Assembly (NCBI GenBank): GCA_000729835.1
Contig: JFHB01000035.1
Location: 150,201 to 214,200 of the forward strand
Length of the DNA: 64,000 nucleotides
Direction of reading: 5' to 3'
From: Atkinsonella hypoxylon
Taxonomy: Eukaryota > Ascomycota > Sordariomycetes > Hypocreales > Clavicipitaceae
In this document: piece after piece, positions 55,626-64,000 of the stretch
Numbering within the stretch: the stretch's first letter is position 1
How the letters are laid out: each line of letters starts with the position of its first letter
Program-made: the position numbers and the translations under genes
Notes under the pieces: generated by a model
The model's input: only the letters and a program-made list of their open reading frames with translations
Told to the model about the DNA's origin: nothing
Database searches by the model: none

Positions 55626-56795
55626 ATGGTGCTGCATCAGATCAGCATGGCTAGTTCCGACCCTGAGGCTCCATCTGCCGTTGGCAGCCTAGCCAACCCA
55701 CAGCGGGCGGACACCCAGGCGACGTTACCGGCGGAAACGAAGAACGGCATGACAGTCACGCCGGCAACAAGCACATCTACACCAGCCGAGGACGGACCAG
55801 AGACGCCGCCTAAATCCATCGACATTGACGAGAGCAAGCCGGAGGATTTTGAGGGAGAAGTATCCACATCCAACGAGCTACCTTCGGCAGAGACGATAAC
55901 CAAGATTGAGAATTACATTGTGCTAGACAAGGATGGCAAATCGAGGGCTTTCAAAAGCCTTTACAGCGGAAGCAATGTAGCAAGAAGAGTGCTAGTTGTG
56001 TTCATTCGGCATTTTTTCTGCGGCGTAGGTCTCTTGCCCTCTTGCTCACCACCAAATAACGTAGTCGCAACGCCCAGTCACATAACTTAACTAACACGCT
56101 CACCCCCCCCCCCCCCTCCTGTCCAGAACTGCCAGGAATATCTTCGCACGCTCTCCGAATCCATCACACCAGAAGCCCTTCTCCGCCTACCCATCAGCAC
56201 GTTCGTCGTCGTCGTCGGGTGCGGCGACCCTGCCCTGATAGACATGTATATCGAGGCCACGAATTGTCCCTTCCCGATCTACACGGACCCGACGCGATCG
56301 CTATTCGACGAGCTGGGCATGACCAAGACTCTTGCCCTGGGGACGAAGCCCGCGTACATGAAGAAGAGCATGTGGAAGAGCTCGCTCGACAGCGTTGGAC
56401 AGGCTCTGCGCTTCATCCCCAAGGGACTGGCGCTCAAGTCCGGGGACCAGCGTCAGGTAGGCGGGGAGTTTCTTTTCGAGCCGCTCGACCTCGTCACGCC
56501 GATATTGACGCCGCAGGAGGAACGGTTCAGCGCGGTTGCGCCGCCTCATGCGAGTCGGGAGGGGAATCGAGATGATGATGACGGACCTGTCGAACCGAAG
56601 CGGGTGACGTGGTGCCATAGGATGAAGACGACGCGGGATCACGCTGAGATCCCGGAGCTGATGGAGGTGTTGGGGCTGGCGGGACACGGGGAGCCGATCC
56701 GGGATCGGGAGAGGTGGTCTAAGGCGCTGGAGGCGCGTAAGGGAACGGGTGTGAGCATGGCTTCTGAGATGAGGAAATTGAGCGAGTCGACGTGA
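55626..56795 (+). CDS. PRXL2/AAED1-type peroxiredoxin-like protein (AhpC/TSA fold)
   Basis: Exons 55626-56024 and 56127-56795 give 355 residues (or 347 from Met9 at 55650). About 95 N-terminal residues are disordered. The thioredoxin-fold domain begins VLDKDGKSRAFKSLY, followed by VLVVFIRHFFCGNCQEYLRTLS, in which the CGNC pair is formed across the splice junction and serves as the redox centre of the PRXL2 family. FVVVVGCGDPALIDMYIEATNCPFPIYTDPTRSLFDELGM is also characteristic. The C-terminal 120 residues are charged and less conserved. The likely role is thiol redox chemistry, with no proven substrate. The intron ends in a C14 run close to the acceptor. Confidence 0.87.
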
Positions 56796-56864
56796 TAGCC
56801 GGGTGGCGTTGCGATTGAGAGGAGACGGGAGTGCTACTTTTCTGGAACTACAGCAAGCGTTTGA

Positions 56865-56887
56865 TTTTTTTTTTTTTTTTTTTTTTT
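56865..56887. repeat. Poly-T tract (23 T)
   Basis: Lies in the 228-bp gap between two convergent genes (PRXL2-like and the P-loop kinase), probably in 3' untranslated sequence. Confidence 0.9.
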
Positions 56888-57023
56888 GTTTTGAAAGGGG
56901 TTTTGTTTTCCGCATAGTTGCGACGGATGGTTCAGGAGGACGAGCGTAGGCCAAAGATCTAACACGTGAGCATAATATCATCCATCAATCATGATTACCA
57001 TAAAAAGATTCTCATCTCGTAAA

Positions 57024-57622
57024 TCATTCGTGAGCCCATGAATCATCCTCTTTACTCTGAATGACCTCGTCAACCCTCAACCTATGCCTGATAATCTCCT
57101 CCCCATTCACAAGATCATTCTCAACAGCCCTCGTATCCCCTTCCTCAACCGTCTTCACGATCCCCGCGCGAACATGCCTCTCCCGCAACCGCCTCCTCGC
57201 CACCTCAAAATCCACCTCGACGAACCAAAGCTCATCCAACAGCCCAGCGGCGTCCCGCCACACATCCCTATCCAGCGCAAGGTAATTCCCTTCCAGAATG
57301 ACAATCCTGTGCGTCGGCAGCACGGCGATATCGTCTTCCCTGGGGTCCTTGACGGCGTGGTCGAACGACGGGGCGAGGATCGTCCGCGACGAGATCGGCG
57401 CGCGGAGACTCTTGATCAGGGCGTGGAACTTGGCGGCGTCAAAGGTGAAGGCTGCGCCGCGGCGGGCGTGCGCGGTGTGAGGGTCGGGCATCGCGGAGAG
57501 GGCCTCCCTCGTGAGGTGGAAGCCGTCCATGGGGACGAACGTCGCGGATGCGGAGTGGGCGCGCTGGCAGAGCTTCTGGGTGACGATGCGGGAGAGCGTT
57601 GTTTTGCCTTCCCTGCTCGGTT

Positions 57623-57656
<34 letters not shown>

Positions 57657-57872
57657 ACACCGGTTTGCGAGGGCTTGGGCGTGCGGGAGCTACCTGAGCC
57701 GGGGATGCCGGCTACTCCTATGACTTTGTTGCTGTGAGCTTGGCCTTTTTTTGTCTGGGGAACTTGCGGACTCACGGAGTCTTTGCTCTGGGCTGAGACG
57801 TAGGTACTTGGCCCATGCTCTCTCTACCAGCTTGTCGACTTGGCTGTCCATTTGGATTTGTTTGCTAGTCAT
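57024..57872 (-). CDS. P-loop kinase of the uridine kinase / Yfh7 type
   Basis: Exons in transcript order 57872-57776, 57744-57694 and 57607-57024 give 243 residues. The Walker A motif GIPGSGKTT (45-53) is assembled across the second intron. Then come FVPMDGFHLTREAL (substrate/Mg loop with the PMDGFH signature), RRGAAFTFDAAKF, a Walker-B-like strand IVILEGNYLALD and the lid region RRRLRERHVRAG. This matches small fungal ATP-dependent kinases resembling uridine kinase, pantothenate kinase and yeast Yfh7; the substrate is uncertain. Intron 2 contains a 31-base homopolymer. It is convergent with the PRXL2-like gene. Confidence 0.85.
57625..57655. repeat. Poly-T tract (31 T) inside an intron
   Basis: The longest homopolymer in the window; on the transcribed minus strand it is A31 within the 86-base second intron of the P-loop kinase gene. 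Confidence 0.9.
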
Positions 57873-60800
57873 AGTTGATGCGATCGTTTGAAGCTTGGAT
57901 GGACTGCGGTGCAACTATTCTTGACTGGTTGGACTGCTGTGTTGACCCGGCTGGAACCAATTACGTGGCTGCGTTGTGGTACATTGCGTACTATGGCAAG
58001 GTGTATACCATACTATGGTTGATGTCCTCGCATGCATGCGTTACGGAAAGCTACATGCTGGTCTCGCAACACCGACAGCTAGAGAGATGCTTTCTCGCTG
58101 GGCATCTTCATCGAGTTATCTAGCGGTCGTGGGATCTCATGGTGGCTACGTGTGAGGCCTGTGATGCACTGGAAGTTCGTTGTCCAGGCTATTATTGCTA
58201 GGACTAGATCAAACGGTGTACGTAGTCAGCGGGTCAAAGGTGTCGAGCGGCTAGTTAGACGGTCCATCGAAGTCGCTCCGAGCTAGCGAGAAAAATTGGA
58301 TCGGGACGGAGGTGAAGCCGTACGTCCTCGTTGATTGCCATTGTCGGGTTGGGCAACGTGGTGTCCACGTGATAGAGCTGTGATGTCGTGCCCGATTCCA
58401 CGTACCAGCGGTACAAGTGAGAAAATGTTGTTTCAGTTGGATTGCTCTCTCTTTTTTTTTTTTTTTTTTGTGGTGGGGTTTTCTCTGAAATAGCATGCTT
58501 TAGATATATCACCTCGCCTCAGGTGCCGTCGTTGAGGGAGCGAGCGGTAGTTCGATCGTGTCCCTTCGGCAGTGCTTCGAGAACAGGTGGGCCTAACTTG
58601 ATCAACACAGCAATTGAGAGTCATGTCTTATCAAATCTTGCAAGTGTCTACGGAGTAACATTCCGTAACGCTCACCGACATCAGGACGTGATCTGACCAT
58701 GATGTGGGTCTCTGCTATATTCGTCTTTTAGCCAATGATATTATATGAACAGTGCGCGTGCATGGAGAACATGATGTCACCATGATAGACCTACAAAGTA
58801 CACTGAAAGATTATTTTAGGGTTCATATATCCCAGGACTTGTTCATCGAGCATACCAGTAGTTAACTCTTGACTCCATTTCCTCGAAACAATATGTGTGC
58901 TTAGAATTATATATCCTAGTAAATCTGAATCCTAGTAGGCCAATCGGAAGAGTAGGCCTACGGCACAGAAATCCACAATATGCTTAAGTCAGGTGGTTGG
59001 CCCGCGACGGGACCCCCTTTTTCACAATACGCAAGGCCAGATATTGACCCCCTTTTTCACATCAATCTGAGTTAAGCTTAGCTGAAGTTGATTGGTCCAT
59101 TATAACACTATGTGGATGATTAGTTATGCAATATCGATCTAAATAGTCTTGTCCGCTATCCGTACATATCTTATATATGTGGACTCTACGGAGTATAGAA
59201 AGGTTTTCATTATATTATAGCAAGAGTACAAAGCTATAGATAATTAATAAAGTACTACGGAGTACTTAGCTGTATCATCTGCACGCTATATACCCAACGC
59301 GGCCTCCCTACGTACTCCCCTCACACAAAATCCACAGTACGTGATTAACATGAGAAGCCTTACCATTGGATGCTGCCAAACCGGAAACAAGTAAAAATGA
59401 AACAAGTCCCAGGTCATCAGCTCATCATGTTGTCTATTCCATCCACCTGGTCCACACCCTCAATAAATAACAGCCCTGGGTGATGAGCCTCTCCGACGTG
59501 TGGATTGACTTTGTTATTGATTGAAGTCATAGAATGGAATACCAGCAAGCCTGTGAGCGCACAGAGAAACATTACACAGCTCGCACCCTTCTGCCGACAG
59601 ATTATCACTCCGGGACTCACGCGCGAGCCAGAGGTTGGGGGCCAAGGTACCTGAAAAGCTGCCGGATTGGACTGGACCCATCTCGGAGTCAAGAGACAGA
59701 AGAAGAGGCAAAGGAGAGGCAAAGTGGCATGGGCCAAAGCGTAATTAAAGTTTACACGTAAGCTCTAATCAGTTACGGACTAGTTGTAACAAGCCCTGGA
59801 ACGGCCGGACGGGGTTGGCGGATTGCGTCAAAGCCCCTGAAGCATGTATTGCCTGTACTCTACGGAGTACCATGACCCCTTCGCCTTTTCTTTTAATATG
59901 TTCTGGACATGGCAACGGGTCAATGTAAAACACCGGACACTGGGGCCTGTGATTCAGGCAGAATGTAGTGCGAATGCGTGGAAAGTACTCGAAGCTGATG
60001 CAATGCACTTGAGATACGTTGGCAGCTACAGACTTTGCGGCATATTTCCACAGTGGATCGACAGCCACTGGGACGATCTTTTCCAGAATATTCGACTGGA
60101 CGCAACCGAGGAGGTTTGGAATCTTAAGTGCTGTTGATCGTTTATATGCCCCCTGACATCATGGTATGAATGTTTCTATAAACATCAGCGTATAGCTTTG
60201 TACAATGGTATGGTCACACACTTCGGACACGAGTATCATTTGGTGCCGCACTAGAATTGTGTCTCCATAAAGACTCAGCCGGTAGAAAGGCCGTAATAAC
60301 CTAAGGTTTCAGGCGCGTGTATGCCTACGGACATCCACTGCCAATCACCAGGTGCCACCAGAGGATACTTGAACAAACAAGTCGTGTTCTACCGTGACAG
60401 AGGTACTCATGATCGGCATCTACCGAGATGTGTTCTATAACCCCTGGACTTCCGCGGAAGAAGCTTGTTTGATTTCCAGACCCCCCCTCCCCTCCCCCCG
60501 AGAGGGGGGGAGTCTTGTTGTTAAAATAAGGGGCGCGTGGAGAAAGGGGTAAGACATTGAAAGCCTTACGGTTGACCAAGATATCAGGTGACGTTGCCTC
60601 AACCACACGTGAACAAAACCCAGCATGAACCATGCCCCTGTATTGCAATCTTAAAGAAAAGACGAACACAAGGCTATGATAATTAATTCCTAATGATATA
60701 AAGAAAAGGAGATTTTTGTTAAAATAACCAGGTTGGACCTTGTACTATCGTAATACGTATTTATATTTATGGCAGGAATAACAATGGAACAGGGAAGGCT

Positions 60801-62414
60801 TGGTCCCGATCAACAAGTTATAAAGTTCTCAAATTTTCAACAAGTCAGGCGGCTGCCGGCAGTACATGTCACAGTGCCAGAGAATGGGAGTTGCCGTGAT
60901 GGGAAAGCCCCAAGTCGGAACGAGCTCGCGTCTGGATTAATTAACAAGATTTCTGGCCCGTTGCAACCATGGTACCTCGGACAAGTCGGTGTTTCCGCGC
61001 ACATGCAAAGGTACTGACTGAAGTGCATACGTAATCGACTGAACAGGCTAATGAAGACGGCGTCCAGGGCTTCCACAATTTTATTTACCAAGCCACGCCC
61101 TGGTGGGCAGGGCAGTTGACCGGATCACCGCAACGGGTATGTGGATTCATGTTGCGGCTAATGGCCCCGTAATCTGCATATAGAGTTTTAGATTGAGTAC
61201 ACGGCAGTTGGACGCGGAAGGCCCGAGGCCCATTCGGCGCTCGTATCAAGCATATTATTACCACGGACTGGGCAGGAGAACGGCTCTCCACTTTTTGGTT
61301 TTAGAGTTAGAGATGATTAGTGCTTTGTAATGCAGGTAGATAGATAGATGTCTCTGGGCAATGGCTATACTTGCTTGGTAACAAGAAACGTGCTCAATAC
61401 CCTATACACCACGATGAAATGGCATGGCATGAATGAATGGTGGCGGAGTAGCTGGTTTTTTTTTTTTAAATAAGATAATGAAAAAATAAAGAAAAAAATT
61501 TCCATTCTGAATCACTATCTCTCTTGGATGGGCAAGTTGCACGGCTGAAAGCAGGTATCGGAGCTCTATGTCTGCTGGCAATACACTCGCTTTCAAAATG
61601 GCGATAGGAACTTGTTCGCATAATCTCGAAATATTTGCCCATCCAAGCCAGCTTTTAGCACGGTGCTGACTATATGATATCACGAATGTATATTTTTTCC
61701 AATAATACATGTACAAGCCAGGACTGGGATGGAAGACAAATTTGGGGAGGTACTTTACAGGGGTAAAACTCTCGACCAATCAGCATCCGGAATTTGACTC
61801 GCTCACAATGCTTGAGCCAATCATGGCGCAAGGCGGTAAATTAAAGTCCCATAGGGGTGATCTTGGTCATGTTTTTTTTTCTCGTCTGTCACATTTCGCC
61901 ACTAACAATTCATGGCTCACTTCCCTATGAAACGATGACGCTGTATTAGGGTATCGCGATAAGCGTCGATTCAACTCGGTGTCTCTGGAAGACAAGCCCA
62001 GGGGGTGTATATTGTATGTATATGCCGCAGGTGGGGCTCCTTCCCGTGTCCAACGATTGAAGCCTATACTCTGTACCCCGAATGACTGTATCGATTTCCA
62101 ACCTCGTTGAGCGAACCTTATTCCTCTTTTCGGCAGGGCGATCTCGTCGGACACGCACTCCCATGTTCATGACCAGGTGTCAACTCCAGTGTATTGCATT
62201 TTCCTGCAATCATGCCCAGAATCCCATATGATGGGAAAGGGCTCGCCATGCTATATAACGGTCTGGGCTTCCCCTCAGCGAGAGGTGACCTATTCTCGTT
62301 CTTTCCGACCAGTCTCTTTTCGTTCTTTTCATTCTAGGTGATCGCTCATTACGTTTCTTCATTTTCCAGAACTCATACCATTTTTACCATTTTGATTCTT
62401 GTTGAGCAGTTACA
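57873..62414. other. 4.5 kb gene desert
   Basis: No recognisable coding region on either strand; frames stay under 130 codons and overlap in several phases. Four TACGGAGTA motifs cluster here. There is a G/C purine block at 60480-60512 with a short inverted CCCTCCCC/GAGAGGGGGG structure, an AT-rich part around 58800-59280 and T/A tracts near 61455-61500. The last few hundred bases upstream of 62415 are C/T-rich and should be the promoter of the secreted repeat protein. Confidence 0.5.
58649..59869. repeat. Cluster of four TACGGAGTA motifs
   Basis: Perfect copies lie at 58649-58657, 59187-59195, 59256-59264 and 59861-59869. Further copies in the window are at 25099-25107 and 41514-41522, and a reverse-complement copy at 45098-45106. 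All seven are intergenic. Confidence 0.85.
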
Positions 62415-64000
62415 ATGCTGCTCAACGCCGCAGCTCTCTTGGGGCTGTTGTCCCTTGCAGAGGGAGTTACAACCCCTAACGAGCTGACGTTTGACATCAG
62501 AGACGTTGGCGTACCTGGTGATGCAGGGAATGCTGACATTGGAACCAAATGTCACCCAGCTGGCTCTTACGAACTTGGCACGAAGCAGACAATTCCACCT
62601 TGTATTTCGATGAAGCTCATCGAGGGCAAGTGCCAGGGATTGACAGGACATGCGAGCGAGCATCGGGACTGTCTCTTAGGCACTGGCAGCTCCTATCCTC
62701 AGGATTACCACGGATGCAATGCCTGTATGGTGAAGAATAATTACTATAGCAAGGAACAAGGTGAATGGCTGGACAAGGTATGGAGTCAAGGTCAAGATGC
62801 CTATCTTAAGGACAAGACGCCTCGGCAAAGGCTCTGGGGCTACGTGCAAGATGCCATCGAGTCCACCAGTTGTGACAGCAAGACCAACACCGGCAAGACT
62901 CTATTAGGCTGGAGCTGCTACAACCAGCTGCCCAAGGGCACCTATCAACCGTCGGATCACCCCGTCGACATCAGCGAGTATTACCCGAATCCTCCCAAGC
63001 GTCAGAACATCGGCAAGTTTACTCACAACGGCAAGACGTACCCTCAGAATTCGAATCTGCAGCGTAGACACGATAACAAGAACGACGACGAGATTGAGAT
63101 CGATGTTGTCAAAGAGATTATCTATGAGGTGGGTATCACCTACCTTGCCAAGGCCGAGGAAGATGATTCGCACAAGGGCAAACATGTCGTGGTCGAGTAC
63201 CGTCAAATCAAGATGTTCTTCAAGTTCACTAGTATTACCAAATTCACGGTTCTCCCTGTCGTCAGTCACCCCGTTCCTATCAAGGCCAAGGGAGAGCTTG
63301 CCAAACATGATCATGATGGTGACATCAATGACCTGCCCACTGCATCCTGTGGACACTCGTGCCGCAAGGCCATCCCCGCTGCTCAGATCCAACAGGCGCC
63401 TGGCAGCATGGTCAGGGCTGTCGACCCTGCCGTGGCTGCTGCTTGCCAACCGGCGCTGAAGGAGCTCGAGAACAAGCATGAACTTAGCCCGGCGGTCAAG
63501 GAGATTGTGCTGAAGGTGAAAGTCATTGTTCACGTCAAGATTATCATCAAGAAGCATCACGGCAAGCACGATGGAAAGGGCAAACATGACAAGGATAAAG
63601 ATGGAGACGGTGGTTCTGGGGATCCTGATGGCAAGCCGGACAAGGATAACAAGGACGGCAAGGGTGAGGACAAGGATGGGTCAGACCATAAATCAGGCGG
63701 CAAGGACAAGGATGACAAGGACGGCAAGAGCAAAAATAAGGATGGCAAAAAGGGCACCGATAAGCCAGACGAGGATGGCAAGAAGCACAAGGGTGATGCT
63801 GGTTGCGACGAGGACGATGATACTAAGTATGGTAAAGGCTCGTCTGGCTCTGAAGGCAGCAAGGACTCTAGCCCCGATGGCAGCAAGGACGGCAGCAAGG
63901 ACTCTAGCCCCGAGGGCGCCAAGGACGGCAGCAAGGACTCGACCCCTGAGGGCGCCAAAGACGGCAGCAAAGACTCTGGCCCCGAGGGCGTCAAAGACGG
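62415..64000 (+). CDS. Secreted Cys-rich and Lys/Asp/Gly-repeat surface protein (3' end outside window)
   Basis: A continuous frame opens at ATG 62415 and is still open at the window end, 528 codons so far. Residues 1-17 are a signal peptide. Residues 46-153 form a Cys-rich domain (TKCHPAGSYELG, CQGLTGHASEHRDC, YHGCNACMVKNNYYSKEQGEWL, RLWGYVQDAIESTSC) that I recall only from uncharacterised secreted fungal proteins. A middle part holds beta-rich segments and two Cys (SCGHSCRKA). From about residue 378 the chain becomes a low-complexity tail of Lys, Asp, Gly and Ser, ending in 12-residue repeats. A wall-associated or adhesin-like role is inference. No intron is evident. Confidence 0.8.
   Translation, partial: MLLNAAALLGLLSLAEGVTTPNELTFDIRDVGVPGDAGNADIGTKCHPAGSYELGTKQTIPPCISMKLIEGKCQGLTGHASEHRDCLLGTGSSYPQDYHGCNACMVKNNYYSKEQGEWLDKVWSQGQDAYLKDKTPRQRLWGYVQDAIESTSCDSKTNTGKTLLGWSCYNQLPKGTYQPSDHPVDISEYYPNPPKRQNIGKFTHNGKTYPQNSNLQRRHDNKNDDEIEIDVVKEIIYEVGITYLAKAEEDDSHKGKHVVVEYRQIKMFFKFTSITKFTVLPVVSHPVPIKAKGELAKHDHDGDINDLPTASCGHSCRKAIPAAQIQQAPGSMVRAVDPAVAAACQPALKELENKHELSPAVKEIVLKVKVIVHVKIIIKKHHGKHDGKGKHDKDKDGDGGSGDPDGKPDKDNKDGKGEDKDGSDHKSGGKDKDDKDGKSKNKDGKKGTDKPDEDGKKHKGDAGCDEDDDTKYGKGSSGSEGSKDSSPDGSKDGSKDSSPEGAKDGSKDSTPEGAKDGSKDSGPEGVKD
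63855..63998 (+). repeat. 36-bp tandem repeat, four units, continuing past the window
   Basis: Units start at 63855, 63891, 63927 and 63963 and each encode a 12-residue variant of GSKDSSPEGAKD. Third-base and a few amino-acid differences separate the units, so they are not recent perfect duplications. The next unit begins at 63999. Confidence 0.95.

Noticed and set aside
57873..62414. Short frames such as 59844-60137 as effector-like genes
   Set aside because: No signal peptide, Cys pattern or family feature, and overlapping frames of equal length exist on the other strand.
62904..63587. Long minus-strand frame of 227 codons
   Set aside because: Antisense to the same secreted protein, whose signal peptide, Cys pattern and codon usage mark the plus strand as coding.
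63557..63994. Minus-strand frame rich in Leu/Pro/Ser repeats
   Set aside because: It is the antisense shadow of the Lys/Asp/Gly repeat tail of the plus-strand secreted protein; periodicity equals that of the 36-bp units.

Overview
This is chromosomal DNA from a filamentous ascomycete. Short introns with GT...AG borders interrupt most genes, and several families present are restricted to or typical of Pezizomycotina: a CFEM protein, a Zn2Cys6 regulator, LysM and killer-toxin-type chitinase relics, and a THEM6-like thioesterase. The near-invariant cell-wall-integrity MAP kinase and the general gene content suggest Sordariomycetes, probably Hypocreales; that placement is inferred from recall of protein sequences, not from a search. 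There are no prokaryotic operons, CRISPR arrays or convincing tRNA/rRNA genes. Coordinates of spliced genes come from reading splice sites by eye and checking that phases close.

Left part (1-12.9 kb): autophagy gene ATG5, a CSA/ERCC8-type WD40 repair protein, and a divergent conserved unknown gene. A long gene-poor stretch follows, then a decayed divergent pair: a chitinase (CBM18 plus a collapsed GH18 catalytic domain, 9.0-10.4 kb, minus) and a multi-LysM protein (10.7-12.1 kb, plus). Next comes a fungus-specific unknown gene. From 13 to 19.2 kb there are only repeats, hairpins and a broken protein-kinase-like gene. I regard 5.7-19.2 kb as an accessory, decaying island.

Middle part (19.2-44 kb): a six-exon Zn2Cys6 regulator, a secreted DUF3455 protein, the SLT2/MPS1 MAP kinase, a low-molecular-weight protein tyrosine phosphatase, a PRELI/UPS1-like mitochondrial lipid-transfer protein, a truncated beta-lactamase-family pseudogene next to low-complexity DNA, homoserine kinase, a dihydrodipicolinate-synthase/HOGA-type aldolase, a THEM6-like thioesterase, a CFEM protein, and a dienelactone-hydrolase-like/SnoaL-like two-domain protein.

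Right part (44-64 kb): 4.3 kb with no recognisable gene, then RAE1/GLE2 mRNA export factor, three conserved fungal genes of unknown function, a PRXL2-type peroxiredoxin-like protein, and a P-loop kinase of the uridine-kinase/Yfh7 type. After another 4.5 kb gene desert comes the 5' part of a secreted, Cys-rich, then Lys/Asp/Gly-repeat protein that runs off the window.

The housekeeping genes do not form a pathway cluster. The most interesting signals are the eroded chitinase-LysM pair, the repeat-built surface protein at the right edge, a 42-bp near-perfect palindrome in a divergent promoter, and a dispersed intergenic motif TACGGAGTA.
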